Shown: positions 34,337 to 42,779 of the stretch, piece after piece | Layout of the letters: each line of letters opens with the position of its first letter | How positions within the stretch are numbered: position 1 is the first letter of the stretch | Source: Mucilaginibacter sp. KACC 22773 | GTDB taxonomy: Bacteria > Bacteroidota > Bacteroidia > Sphingobacteriales > Sphingobacteriaceae | Direction of reading: 5' to 3' | Length of the DNA stretch: 64,000 bases | Assembly: GCF_028736215.1 (NCBI RefSeq) | Contig: NZ_CP117883.1 | Span: 3,286,001 to 3,350,000, forward strand | Translations under genes and position numbers: made by a program | Notes under the pieces: generated by a model | What the model saw: only the letters and a program-made list of their open reading frames with translations | Databases searched by the model: none | What the model was told of the DNA's origin: nothing

Positions 34337-34558
34337 ATGACGGTAGAAGTTTTTAAAACCAATGTAAACAGGCGCAAATATGCCAAAGCATTGTTGGCCG
34401 AAATCCACGAGACCTTTGCCGACTATCGCGCAAATTTCGATCTGGACGATTGCGATAATATATTGCGGGTGCAATGCAGCAGCGGAACCATATGCGCTAA
34501 TACGATGATACTTTTTTTAAAACGCTTTGGCTATCGGGCCGAAGTATTAACGGATTAA
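34337..34558 (+). CDS. Small ferredoxin-like-fold protein of unknown function
   Basis: 73 residues, TVEVFKTNVNRRKYAKALLA then YRANFDLDDCDNILRVQC and a short C-terminal helix. The beta-alpha-beta pattern recalls heavy-metal-associated (HMA) domains, but the CxxC metal motif is missing. Similar short proteins are common in Bacteroidota and uncharacterised. It lies 32 bp downstream of the DoxX gene and 57 bp before the next VOC gene. Confidence 0.6.
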   Translation: MTVEVFKTNVNRRKYAKALLAEIHETFADYRANFDLDDCDNILRVQCSSGTICANTMILFLKRFGYRAEVLTD

Positions 34559-34615
34559 CTTCAATACGCAAACAAAATCCGTTATGGTTAATTGTTATAA
34601 TATAAAGAGAACATC

Positions 34616-35008
34616 ATGTTAAAAGAAAGCAAAGCATTCAGCGGCTTTTCGGTAAATGATATCGGGAAAGCAAAGGAGTTTTACGGCAAAACATTGGGAC
34701 TGGAAGTAAAGGATGATACCACAATGCCGGGGATATTGCACCTGGAAATTTCAGGCGGCAACGCAATTGTAATATATCCAAAACCCAATCATGAGCCAGC
34801 CACTTTTACTATACTTAACTTCCCTGTACCCGATGTAGAAAAAGCTGTAGATGAATTAACAGCGCGCGGCGTTAAATTTATAGTTTACAATCAAGAGAAC
34901 TTCAAAACCAATGAAAAAGGCATATTTACAGCTGGCGGCCCAACGATAGCGTGGTTTAATGACCCGGCAGGCAATATCCTGTCGGTTATTGAAGAAACTA
35001 AAGGCTAA
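34616..35008 (+). CDS. VOC family protein (glyoxalase / bleomycin-resistance fold)
   Basis: 130 residues. [20 protein letters not shown] starts the first beta-alpha-beta-beta-beta module and [19 protein letters not shown] ends the second, where Glu of LSVIEE is the usual metal ligand. Members are small dioxygenase- or lyase-like proteins; no substrate can be inferred. It is probably the last gene of the 33060-35008 operon, followed by an imperfect inverted repeat (35047-35115). Confidence 0.82.
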   Translation: MLKESKAFSGFSVNDIGKAKEFYGKTLGLEVKDDTTMPGILHLEISGGNAIVIYPKPNHEPATFTILNFPVPDVEKAVDELTARGVKFIVYNQENFKTNEKGIFTAGGPTIAWFNDPAGNILSVIEETKG

Positions 35009-35046
35009 AGCTGCAAATCATAGAATTTGGTTAAAATAGCCTGAAG

Positions 35047-35115
35047 TCGTAAACCCGGAGTCGTAAGTAAAAAGAGTTAAAACTGACTTAGTACTTATGG
35101 CTCCAGGCTTATGAC
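35047..35115. repeat. Imperfect inverted repeat between convergent genes
   Basis: Arms 35047-35069 (GTCGTAAACCCGGAGTCGTA then AGT) and about 35093-35115 (ACTTATGGCTCCAGGCTTAT then GAC) match over 23 bp with five differences, all transitions, so the stem can persist through G-T pairs. It ends one base before the DUF4199 stop codon. It may serve as a terminator for both sides. Confidence 0.6.
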
Positions 35116-35655
35116 TTAACGGGCAGTCAAAATATTGTTTGTGGGCTTCTTTTTTAATATTAATGCAGCAACAACGGCTATAACTAACCCTACGGGCAAT
35201 ATTTCCACATAAGTAAATAACATTATAAAAACGGGATTCTTATACATTTGCTTGTATGAATCCATTTTAGCAGTCTCATCGCTCAGTTCTTTTGCGCTTG
35301 CTCCGGCGGCCTTAGCTTCGGCAAGCACCTGGGTTGCATACCTTTCCATAAAATCGGGCATAAAGTTGTAGTAAATTATCAGCCAGCTAACTACATAACA
35401 GGTAGATGCGATAAGCGCGATGTAAAGCCCTATCATAAACCCTTTCCCAAAAGTTATCTCGCCGCCGTTATATTTATCCCGGTAGTTTTTAACAGCTACA
35501 AATATCATGGAAAAAGCAATAAGCATGGTAGCATATCCTAAGTACATGCTGCCATTGGTGTGCCCATTGGCATAACACATTGCCATGGTAACAGCCATCA
35601 AACCGGATACTATTGCACCAGCAATTAATCCAAAAACGATTACATTTTTTTTCAT
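35116..35655 (-). CDS. DUF4199 membrane protein
   Basis: 179 residues from ATG at 35655 (a start 9 codons upstream is also possible). Four membrane segments: VIVFGLIAGAIVSGLMAVTM, YLGYATMLIAFSMIFVAVKN, GFMIGLYIALIASTCYVVSW and FIMLFTYVEILPVGLVIAVV; the YRDKYNGGEITFGKGF loop between helices two and three is the signature of DUF4199. Its role is unknown. The adjacent upstream gene in the same direction is a membrane-anchored LuxR-type regulator, 103 bp away, so the two may work as a pair. Confidence 0.82.
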   Translation of the reverse strand: MKKNVIVFGLIAGAIVSGLMAVTMAMCYANGHTNGSMYLGYATMLIAFSMIFVAVKNYRDKYNGGEITFGKGFMIGLYIALIASTCYVVSWLIIYYNFMPDFMERYATQVLAEAKAAGASAKELSDETAKMDSYKQMYKNPVFIMLFTYVEILPVGLVIAVVAALILKKKPTNNILTAR

Positions 35656-35758
35656 TGTTTTAAGTTTAAATTTCTGGTACAAATTTGGCGCTTTGGGTTT
35701 GCAACGCGGTCATACTTTAGGGTGATTTTGCTTAAATCATACCAAAGTACCAATATTA

Positions 35759-36226
35759 TCAGGCAATGATACCCAGTTTCTTAGCTTTATCAACGGCCTG
35801 GGTACGGCGCTCAACTTCCAGCTTTTCAAACAAACGCGACGAATGTGTTTTAACCGTATTTAAAGATAAAAATAAGCGGGCGGCAATCTCCTGGTTACTT
35901 AAGCCATCGGCCATTAACTGCAACACCTCCATCTCGCGCTTACTTAAATTAAGTTGGGTTAACGCGGTTTCGTTTAAAACAAAATTATCATTGGCATAAA
36001 TATAAACCTCTTTTTCAACTTGTATGGTTTTAACTTTCGGCGAACTTAATTTTAATGCCAGCCAGATGCCAAGGGAAGTAAAAACAACGGCGATGGCGCC
36101 AATATAAATCTCGAATGCATGATCTATTAAAATAAACCGGTATTCCAGCCATTTCATTAAAAACAGCAGTACAGCCAGCGAACCACCATACATGATGATA
36201 TGCTTATTTTTTGAAAACTTATTCAC
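35759..36226 (-). CDS. Membrane-anchored LuxR-type HTH regulator
   Basis: 155 residues. Two N-terminal membrane segments (IIMYGGSLAVLLFLMKWLEY and AFEIYIGAIAVVFTSLGIWL) are followed by a short linker and a C-terminal LuxR HTH (LNLSKREMEVLQLMADGLSN, QEIAARLFLSLNTVKTHSSR). No receiver or ligand domain is present. The DNA-binding domain is therefore held at the membrane and must act there or be released. It sits just upstream of DUF4199 and divergent from the exopolysaccharide operon, so control of either is conceivable. Confidence 0.8.
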   Translation of the reverse strand: MNKFSKNKHIIMYGGSLAVLLFLMKWLEYRFILIDHAFEIYIGAIAVVFTSLGIWLALKLSSPKVKTIQVEKEVYIYANDNFVLNETALTQLNLSKREMEVLQLMADGLSNQEIAARLFLSLNTVKTHSSRLFEKLEVERRTQAVDKAKKLGIIA

Positions 36227-36321
36227 GGCCTTTAAATGTTGCTTATTGCCAAAAATATAAAATATGCCGATAAAATATCCCCCTGCCCATTAAACTCCTA
36301 CTTAATTGAACAGGTCGCGTC

Positions 36322-36375
36322 AGGAAATTTTTTTCCCATTTTAAAAGCGGTCTCCCAAAGTGGGAAAAAATTCCT
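36322..36375 (+). promoter_or_regulatory. Strong inverted repeat in the exopolysaccharide operon leader region
   Basis: AGGAAATTTTTTTCCCATTT (36322-36341) pairs with AAAGTGGGAAAAAATTCCT (36357-36375), about 18 pairs around a 15-base loop. It lies between the LuxR-type gene and the first operon gene. It could be a regulatory hairpin or a terminator. Confidence 0.5.
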
Positions 36376-36453
36376 CAACAGCAGGACATATTTGGCCATA
36401 ATAATTCAAATACAACCATAGCAATCCTTTAATTAAAACGAACAATATAAATA

Positions 36454-36744
36454 ATGGGCTTGTTAACAAATAAAAACATTATTGGTGCTTATGGTAAATT
36501 TTTTATCCGTATTTTCGGTACAGTAATTGCCAAAGTGCACATAAACTGGTTAACCAGCATTGGTTTTTTGGGGAATATCAGTAAAAAACAGAACATTAAA
36601 CCTCTTTTTAACGTATACCTGATCATTTTGCAAACCAATAAAAAATATAGGAATTTGTATATAATTAAAGCCATACAGGCCCCTGAAATTATTAGTTTAC
36701 GTGTTTTAACCGCTTTAGAGCTGATTCCCAAATTAATCATATGA
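36454..36744 (+). CDS. Possible small gene ahead of the exopolysaccharide operon
   Basis: 96 residues, basic and hydrophobic, starting MGLLTNKNIIGAYGKFFIRI and ending VLTALELIPKLII. Its stop overlaps the start of the receiver gene as ATGA, an arrangement that favours translational coupling. The region is AT-rich and no homologue is recognised, so it could be chance. If it is not a gene, the 514 bp from 36227 to 36740 is a long untranslated leader with one strong hairpin. Confidence 0.35.
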   Translation: MGLLTNKNIIGAYGKFFIRIFGTVIAKVHINWLTSIGFLGNISKKQNIKPLFNVYLIILQTNKKYRNLYIIKAIQAPEIISLRVLTALELIPKLII

Positions 36745-37127
36745 AGAAAACGTTACTAATTGTCGATGACGATTTAAGCATATTAAAGTTACTTAGTTTT
36801 ATACTCTCAAAAGATTACAACTGTGTTGTTAAGAACAACGGCATTGAGGCTTTTAGCTGGCTGGAAGAAGGGCATCTGCCCGACCTGATCCTTTCTGATC
36901 TTCAAATGCCTTATTTTGATGGCCAGTCATTTGCTAAAAATGTAAAAATAAGTGGTTTTTACCGCGATATCCCGGTATTGCTGTTGTCTGCAGCACATGA
37001 CCTGGATGAGCAGGTGAGCAATATGCCATTCAAAATTGACGCTTACATGCACAAACCTTTTAAGCCGAACGAACTCAAATCAGCAATTAACCAACTTCTA
37101 CAAGTTTATGAATCGACAAACGTCTGA
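36741..37127 (+). CDS. Single-domain response regulator (receiver only)
   Basis: 128 residues with an intact receiver domain: acidic pocket in LLIVDDDLS, phospho-acceptor Asp in LILSDLQMP, switch Ser in VLLLSAAHD and Lys in MHKPFKPNEL. There is no output domain. Such proteins relay phosphate or bind partner proteins. It is the first firm gene of the exopolysaccharide operon and its end overlaps by 20 bp the next gene, a sugar transferase carrying a receiver-like domain, so a direct interaction of the two is plausible. No histidine kinase is encoded nearby. Confidence 0.88.
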   Translation: MKKTLLIVDDDLSILKLLSFILSKDYNCVVKNNGIEAFSWLEEGHLPDLILSDLQMPYFDGQSFAKNVKISGFYRDIPVLLLSAAHDLDEQVSNMPFKIDAYMHKPFKPNELKSAINQLLQVYESTNV

Positions 37128-38193
37128 TTGGAACGAAAATTCCGGCTCGCACATCAGGATCGCTTACGCGGGGTTGGAATTAAAAGACCTCATATTAAGC
37201 GGCCTTAATAATTTTAACATTATTTGTAATGATACTATCACACAGCTTGATGTTTATCTTGGTGAGCAATCTATATTAACCGTACCAGACATTATCCTGA
37301 TAGAGATCGATACCGAAGGCAAATGCTTTGCGCTGGTTGAATCGATAAAAAGAAGCTTTTTACTTAACGGGTCTATTATTGTTCTGCTGTCAACCAAAAA
37401 CGATAAAAACCTTAAGCAAAAGGCGCTTCAATTAAGAGTGCACGATTATTACAGCGTCCCGTTTTCTGTTGATGACTTGCGCGAAAGGCTTAATTTTCTG
37501 GTAACTTTTAAGCTGATAAAACCAAAGCTTCTTGAGCTATCAAAAGAGGTTGATACCACGTACAAGATGCCTTTGGGAAAACGTATTATCGACCTGATTA
37601 TATCGTGCTCAATGCTTTTCTTCCTGTCGCCCATTTACCTGCTTGTAGCCATAGCGATTAAATTGGATTCAAAAGGCCCGGTATTTTACAAGAGTAAGCG
37701 CGTTGGTACGGGATACAAGGTGTTTGATTTTTATAAATTCAGATCGATGCGTACCGATGCCGATCAGTTATTGGCCAAGCTATCTACCGAAAGCAACCAA
37801 TATGCCAATGAAGGCGGCGCCGGCAAAGCAGCTTTTGTAAAAATAAAAAACGACCCGCGCATTACCAGGCTCGGTAATTTTTTGCGCAACTCCAGCCTGG
37901 ACGAACTTCCGCAGCTTTTTAACATCCTCAGGGGCGATATGTCGGTAGTAGGTAACCGTCCTTTACCTGTTTACGAAGCGGAAATGCTTACATCTAATGA
38001 GTGGTCGATGAGGTTTTTGGGCCCGGCTGGCCTTACCGGCTTATGGCAGATAAGCAAACGGGGAAAAGAAGACATGTCTGAAAGAGAAAGAAAAAAACTG
38101 GATAATTTTTATGCCCAAAAGTATTCTATTTGGTTAGATTTACGGATAATTGCCGGTACTATACCGGCCCTCTTTCAAAAAGAAAAAGTATAA
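37108..38193 (+). CDS. Initiating sugar-phosphate transferase with N-terminal pseudo-receiver domain
   Basis: 361 residues from ATG at 37108. Residues about 15-135 follow the receiver fold, but the phospho-acceptor position reads PDIILIEID (Glu66) and the conserved Lys is Val117 ([10 protein letters not shown]), so it cannot be phosphorylated normally. Residues about 155-361 are a bacterial sugar transferase (PF02397): one membrane helix, [49 protein letters not shown] and VGNRPLP. It loads the first sugar phosphate on undecaprenyl phosphate at the inner membrane. A start at 37036 is possible but would overlap the previous gene by 92 bp. Confidence 0.87.
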   Translation: MNRQTSDWNENSGSHIRIAYAGLELKDLILSGLNNFNIICNDTITQLDVYLGEQSILTVPDIILIEIDTEGKCFALVESIKRSFLLNGSIIVLLSTKNDKNLKQKALQLRVHDYYSVPFSVDDLRERLNFLVTFKLIKPKLLELSKEVDTTYKMPLGKRIIDLIISCSMLFFLSPIYLLVAIAIKLDSKGPVFYKSKRVGTGYKVFDFYKFRSMRTDADQLLAKLSTESNQYANEGGAGKAAFVKIKNDPRITRLGNFLRNSSLDELPQLFNILRGDMSVVGNRPLPVYEAEMLTSNEWSMRFLGPAGLTGLWQISKRGKEDMSERERKKLDNFYAQKYSIWLDLRIIAGTIPALFQKEKV

Positions 38194-38197
38194 ATTA

Positions 38198-38878
38198 ATG
38201 AACAGAAATATAGTAATAGTTTGCTTTTTGATATCCATTACACTGTTTTCCAGGCAGGTACGCGCCCAGGAAACTTTCATAAATACTGTAAACATGACAT
38301 ACCTGGATAAGCTGATAGCAACAGCAAAAAAGAATTATCCGGAAGTAAAATCAAGGCAAAGCCAGGTTAAAATAGCCCACAGCACGTACAATCAAACAAA
38401 ATTTGCCTGGCTGGACGGATTAACAGCATCGTACATTTATAGCCCGCAAAATTTAGTTAACCAGGCCAAACCAAGCATATTCAAAGGGTATCAGTTAGCA
38501 ATAACGCTTAATATAGGCCAATTACTTAGAAATCCGGCCAGTACCAATATTGCAAGTGAATCCTTTAAAATAGCACAGTACCAGCAGGCCGAGTATATGC
38601 TCAGTCTTGAAGCACAGGTAAAAAGAAGTTATTTTACTTATTTGGCTGCTATGGCCGAATTAAGGCTTCGCTCGGGTGCGGTAACAGATGCCGGCACGGC
38701 CGTTAAACAGCTTAAATATGCCTTTCAAAAGGGGGAGACTACATTCCAGATTTACAATGAACAACTAACCACGTATTACAATCAAAATGCGTTTATGTTG
38801 CAGGCAGAATTGGCCACCTGGACAGCAAAAACAAACCTGGAAGAACTATTGGGGATTAAACTGGAAGATATAAAGTAA
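38198..38878 (+). CDS. Half-length TolC-like outer-membrane efflux protein
   Basis: 226 residues with a signal peptide ending at RAQET. LIATAKKNYPEVKSRQSQVK is a typical TolC/OEP repeat opening, and two long helices follow (FKIAQYQQAEYMLSLEAQVK; YFTYLAAMAELRLRS; NAFMLQAELATWTAKTNLEE). Normal TolC family proteins carry two such repeats in about 430-480 residues; here there is one. The upstream stop and the following Wzz gene leave no room for a second half, so this is not an obvious truncation. It could oligomerise as a hexamer and act as the outer-membrane step of polysaccharide export. The start at 38198 places the signal peptide at the N-terminus. Confidence 0.72.
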   Translation: MNRNIVIVCFLISITLFSRQVRAQETFINTVNMTYLDKLIATAKKNYPEVKSRQSQVKIAHSTYNQTKFAWLDGLTASYIYSPQNLVNQAKPSIFKGYQLAITLNIGQLLRNPASTNIASESFKIAQYQQAEYMLSLEAQVKRSYFTYLAAMAELRLRSGAVTDAGTAVKQLKYAFQKGETTFQIYNEQLTTYYNQNAFMLQAELATWTAKTNLEELLGIKLEDIK

Positions 38879-38880
38879 AG

Positions 38881-41040
38881 ATGGAGTTAAGCTTTTTTTT
38901 TAAATTATTAAAAAAATACCGGTTAGTACTCATTTTTATACCGCTTATCGCAGGTATAGGTACATTTTTTTTGGTTAAAAAACTGCCCGATACCTATATT
39001 TCACATGCGCAAATTGCTACAGGTATAATTGATGCATCGCGGCACCTGCTGGATAAGGATGCAAACGCAAGTATACAGGCCCAACAGGCATTCAGCGAGT
39101 TTAGTAACCTGATGGCCATCATGAAGCTTAAGAAAATAGTTAGCCAGGTTTCCTATTCGCTAATTATACATGACTTAAAATACCCCGCCTATCCGTATAG
39201 CAAACCAAGCCAGATGCTTTCCGAAATGGCTGAATATGAGCGTGATGCCGCATTAAAGCTTTTTGAGTACAAATTCAACCATTTTGAACCACTGTTGCTT
39301 TACAACAAACAGGAGCGCATTTTGAACGATTTGTTGCACTCCATGAAATATGACGACGCGTCATTACGCAAGGACCTGATTATTTACCGGGACGAAGACA
39401 GCGATTTTATAACTGTAACTTATGATTCGGCTAACCCGCAATTATCCGCAGATGTTGTTAATATACTATGTACCCAATTTATTAGCTACTATACCCAAAC
39501 CGTAAAGAAAAACCAATCAAATGCCGTTTCATTTTTATCCGAGCTCTTGGTTCAAAAAAGAAATGCTCTTCGGGATAAGACAGCACAATTACAAAAATAC
39601 AAGATAGACAACGGTATAATTAACCTTGAAGAACAATCAAGAGCTGTTTTTAGCCAGATAATTAGTTATAACGATAAAAAACAGGATGCCGAAAAAGAAA
39701 TAGCGTCATACGAAGGGGCCTTAAAGAAAATTGATGGCAGGTTTGAGCCAGGCGACAGGAGATATTTCGAGTCGGTATCAAGCAAAATTAATCAGACTAT
39801 TACTGCAACACAGGACGAACTTCATGCTGTTCAGAACAAATATATCCGCAGCAATTACGATCCTAAGTACAAACCCTCGCTTGATTCGCTTCAAAAATCA
39901 TTGTCGGCTCAAATTAACCTTTCATCAGATCAATATATAACGAATCCGCTTACGCATAAGGACGAATTGGTTAAGCAGAAACTGGCGCTTGAAATAACAC
40001 GCGATCTGGCCAAATACAGCATTCAAACAATTAACGCAGAGCTGGCCGATTTGAACGCCAAATTTGCACGCCTTGTTCCGTTTGATGCCAAAGTAAAAAC
40101 TTTCGATTTTGACATCAATATTGCCAGCCAGGAATACCTTGATGTTTTAAATAAATATAACGCAACCAATCTTAAATCCAATTTCAGCATTGAACTGATA
40201 CAGGTTGAAAAAGCCGAGCCCGAAGCCCCGCAACCGTCAAAAAAAATGCTGCTAATAGTTATAAGCGTTGTGGTAACGCTATTTGGGTGCGTGTTTGTGT
40301 TGTTCCTTATGTTTTATTTTGATAATACCATAAAGGAGCCTGCCGAACTTGTTAATAAAACCCAGTTGCCATTACTTGGCTACCTAAACAGGATACCTGG
40401 CACCGACCTTGACCTCAGGAAACTTTGGGATATTGAAAACCGCGATAAAATGCAACAATACAAGGATTTGCTGCGATCTGTGAGGTTTGAAATTGACCAG
40501 GAATTACGTGGAGAAAAAGTTATTGCAATTACCAGCATAAGCCCGCACGAAGGAAAAACACTTTTTGCAACGAGCCTTGCCTACTCCTATGCCATGATCA
40601 ATAAAAAGGTTTTATTAATTGATGGAAACTTTGAGCGGCCGGATTTAACAAATGCACTGCACCCGTTGTTGTTTTTAGAGGATTATTTTAAAGACAATCC
40701 GCACAGCAGTATCGAAATAAACAGCAGCGTAGCTACTACGCTGGGCAACCATGGCAATGATGTTACGTTGCTGGAAATTGCCGACGAAGCCTTTATTAAA
40801 AACCGCTTTGACGATTTAAAGTCAAAATACGATATTATTATTATTGATACAGCCCCGCTAACAGCGTTAAATAAATCAAAAGAATGGCTCCTGTTTGCTA
40901 ATAAAACTATTGCCATTTTTGAGGCAAATAAAGAACTGACCAATGCACAAAAACCTCACCTGGTATTTTTAAAGACGCTGGGCAGCAAATTTGGCGGGTG
41001 GGTGCTTAATAAAACAACTGCAAATAAAAAGAGAACATAA
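38881..41040 (+). CDS. Wzz/GumC-type polysaccharide copolymerase fused to a degenerate BY-kinase domain
   Basis: 719 residues. Wzz-type membrane segments at about 15-30 and 455-475 flank a long periplasmic coiled-coil region. The cytoplasmic C-terminal domain has Walker A (SPHEGKT, Lys559) and Walker B (IIIIDTAP, Asp656). Walker A-prime reads LIDGNFERP: where active bacterial tyrosine kinases have D-x-D-x-R, this has Asp581, Asn583 and Glu585. The C-terminus (LNKTTANKKRT) lacks the usual tyrosine cluster. ATP binding seems possible but autophosphorylation is doubtful. It controls chain length and export of the exopolysaccharide. It starts 2 bp after the TolC-like gene. Confidence 0.82.
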   Translation: MELSFFFKLLKKYRLVLIFIPLIAGIGTFFLVKKLPDTYISHAQIATGIIDASRHLLDKDANASIQAQQAFSEFSNLMAIMKLKKIVSQVSYSLIIHDLKYPAYPYSKPSQMLSEMAEYERDAALKLFEYKFNHFEPLLLYNKQERILNDLLHSMKYDDASLRKDLIIYRDEDSDFITVTYDSANPQLSADVVNILCTQFISYYTQTVKKNQSNAVSFLSELLVQKRNALRDKTAQLQKYKIDNGIINLEEQSRAVFSQIISYNDKKQDAEKEIASYEGALKKIDGRFEPGDRRYFESVSSKINQTITATQDELHAVQNKYIRSNYDPKYKPSLDSLQKSLSAQINLSSDQYITNPLTHKDELVKQKLALEITRDLAKYSIQTINAELADLNAKFARLVPFDAKVKTFDFDINIASQEYLDVLNKYNATNLKSNFSIELIQVEKAEPEAPQPSKKMLLIVISVVVTLFGCVFVLFLMFYFDNTIKEPAELVNKTQLPLLGYLNRIPGTDLDLRKLWDIENRDKMQQYKDLLRSVRFEIDQELRGEKVIAITSISPHEGKTLFATSLAYSYAMINKKVLLIDGNFERPDLTNALHPLLFLEDYFKDNPHSSIEINSSVATTLGNHGNDVTLLEIADEAFIKNRFDDLKSKYDIIIIDTAPLTALNKSKEWLLFANKTIAIFEANKELTNAQKPHLVFLKTLGSKFGGWVLNKTTANKKRT

Positions 41041-41099
41041 CCCTGTGTAAGGCATTTGCCGGTTTATTTTCCAACCAGGGAAATTTTAGCTTTAGTATT

Positions 41100-41237
41100 A
41101 TGAGAATAGATCCCATTGAAGCAAAGCGAAACCCATTTGAAGATTTAACACCGCTTCAAAACAAGTCGCGCAAAGCGGCAATCACAATAGCCTTTATCGG
41201 CGTATTTGTATGGGCAATTAAAATTTTGTTTTTGTAA
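41100..41237 (+). CDS. 45-residue single-span membrane protein in the exopolysaccharide operon
   Basis: ATG at 41100 to TAA at 41235-41237. The peptide starts MRIDPIEAKRNPFEDLTPLQ and ends in a membrane helix AAITIAFIGVFVWAIKILFL. A charged, proline-containing cytoplasmic part precedes a Lys/Arg stop (KSRK) and the helix, as in small membrane partner proteins. It lies 59 bp after the Wzz gene and 17 bp before the polymerase gene, in the same direction. It may assist one of these. No homologue is recognised. Confidence 0.6.
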   Translation: MRIDPIEAKRNPFEDLTPLQNKSRKAAITIAFIGVFVWAIKILFL

Positions 41238-41254
41238 ACCTTTGGCCATAGCAG

Positions 41255-42775
41255 ATGCAGCGCGAAACAACCAACAATACTAACGTGAACGAAGCATTTG
41301 GAAAAAGGCTGCTGCACCAAAAGTTTTCAAACCCGTTTGTGCTTATATTTTTAGTACTCGCCGCGTTGTTTGTAAGCGTTGTTGTTTATAAGCTTGGCAT
41401 TATTGGTGCAGGCGCCATTATGGCCCTTATTGCAGGCGTACCTATTTTGGTTGGTATTGTTGCCTATCCAAAATTTGGGATAACGGTACTGATAGTAGCG
41501 TCGTTTTTTATCAACTACATTTCGGAATTTTTGCCCGCACAGGTACCTATAGGCACTTTACTTGATGCTATAACCTATTTGCTTATCCTGGGCTTTTTTA
41601 TCAAACAAAAAAGCGAAAACGATTGGAGTTATTTTAAAAACCCAATCAGTATTGTAATTATATTGTGGCTGATATACAACCTGCTTGAGGTAGCCAACCC
41701 ATCTGCTGCATCGGTGCTGGCCTGGATTTATACTGTACGTACAGTTGGCTTTATTATGCTCATGTATTTTGTGTTTGTTTATCACATTCGTACGGTTGGT
41801 TTTATAAAATATTTGTTTAAGCTGTGGCTTGTGCTCGATGTTATTGCCGCCATTTCGGCATTTCAACAGGAGAAATTTGGCTTTCTATCGTTTGAAAAAA
41901 AATGGCTTTACTCCGATCCGCAGCGCGTAAGTTTGTTGTTTATAAACGGCCACATGCGCAAATCGGGTATTTTTTCTGATCCGGTTACATTCTCCTATAA
42001 CATGGTTATTGGCGCCTTGCTTTGTATCGCGCTCATCATGAGTAATATAGATATCCGCAAAAAAATAATCCTGGGCTGCATGGCCATGTTTTTTCTCACC
42101 GTGATGCTTTATTCGGGCACCAGGGCCGCTTACGTTTTGTTGCCGGCCTCATTGCTTATTTTGGCTGTGCTGAATTTTAACCGCAAGGTACTTATCGGCA
42201 CCCTTGTTGCCGGCTTAATGCTTGCTTTTTTGATTGTAATGCCCACTTCAAACCCGGCGATAAAAAGGTTCCAATCGGCTTTTAGCCCATCTAAAGATGC
42301 ATCGTATAACGTGCGGGCCGAAAATCAAAGAAAAATAAAGCCATATATATTATCGCATCCAATAGGTGGCGGTCTGGGGTCGGTAGGTGTTTGGGGCCGG
42401 CGCTTCGCCCCCAATTCTATGCTGGCCAAATTTCCGCCCGACAGCGGATACGTACGCGTAGCTGTCGAGATGGGCTGGATAGGCCTTCTGTTGTTTTGTA
42501 CCCTGTTTTTTGTGGTATTAAAAAACGGTATTAATTTCTTTTTCCTGATAAAAAACCCCAGGCTTAAAAACTACTGCATGGCCATGGTACTGGTTATATT
42601 TGCTTTTAACATAGGCAATTTTCCGCAACAGGCCATTGTGCAATATCCATCCAATATTATTTTTTACTTATCTATTGCCATTATTGTTGCCTGCATGCGG
42701 TTAGACCTGGAACAACAAAAAGCCATAGTAACCGGTAGTAATCCAAATACAATAGCATTAACCGAATTGAATTGA
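41255..42775 (+). CDS. O-antigen ligase / Wzy-type polymerase family membrane protein
   Basis: 506 residues with about eleven hydrophobic segments and a large periplasmic loop at roughly 355-400 (VRAENQRKIKPYILSHPIGG, GLGSVGVWGRR, FPPDSGYVRVAVEMGWIGLL). The Arg-rich loop followed by ...H-P-x-G-G-G is the PF04932 (Wzy_C) signature. The protein joins or polymerises lipid-linked oligosaccharides on the periplasmic face; in an exopolysaccharide locus with a Wzz partner and a flippase it is most likely the polymerase. Confidence 0.83.
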   Translation: MQRETTNNTNVNEAFGKRLLHQKFSNPFVLIFLVLAALFVSVVVYKLGIIGAGAIMALIAGVPILVGIVAYPKFGITVLIVASFFINYISEFLPAQVPIGTLLDAITYLLILGFFIKQKSENDWSYFKNPISIVIILWLIYNLLEVANPSAASVLAWIYTVRTVGFIMLMYFVFVYHIRTVGFIKYLFKLWLVLDVIAAISAFQQEKFGFLSFEKKWLYSDPQRVSLLFINGHMRKSGIFSDPVTFSYNMVIGALLCIALIMSNIDIRKKIILGCMAMFFLTVMLYSGTRAAYVLLPASLLILAVLNFNRKVLIGTLVAGLMLAFLIVMPTSNPAIKRFQSAFSPSKDASYNVRAENQRKIKPYILSHPIGGGLGSVGVWGRRFAPNSMLAKFPPDSGYVRVAVEMGWIGLLLFCTLFFVVLKNGINFFFLIKNPRLKNYCMAMVLVIFAFNIGNFPQQAIVQYPSNIIFYLSIAIIVACMRLDLEQQKAIVTGSNPNTIALTELN

Positions 42776-42779
42776 GCCG

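Noticed and set aside
36236..36421. 61-residue plus-strand frame before the polysaccharide operon
   Set aside because: Runs through the strong hairpin and has no recognisable protein pattern.
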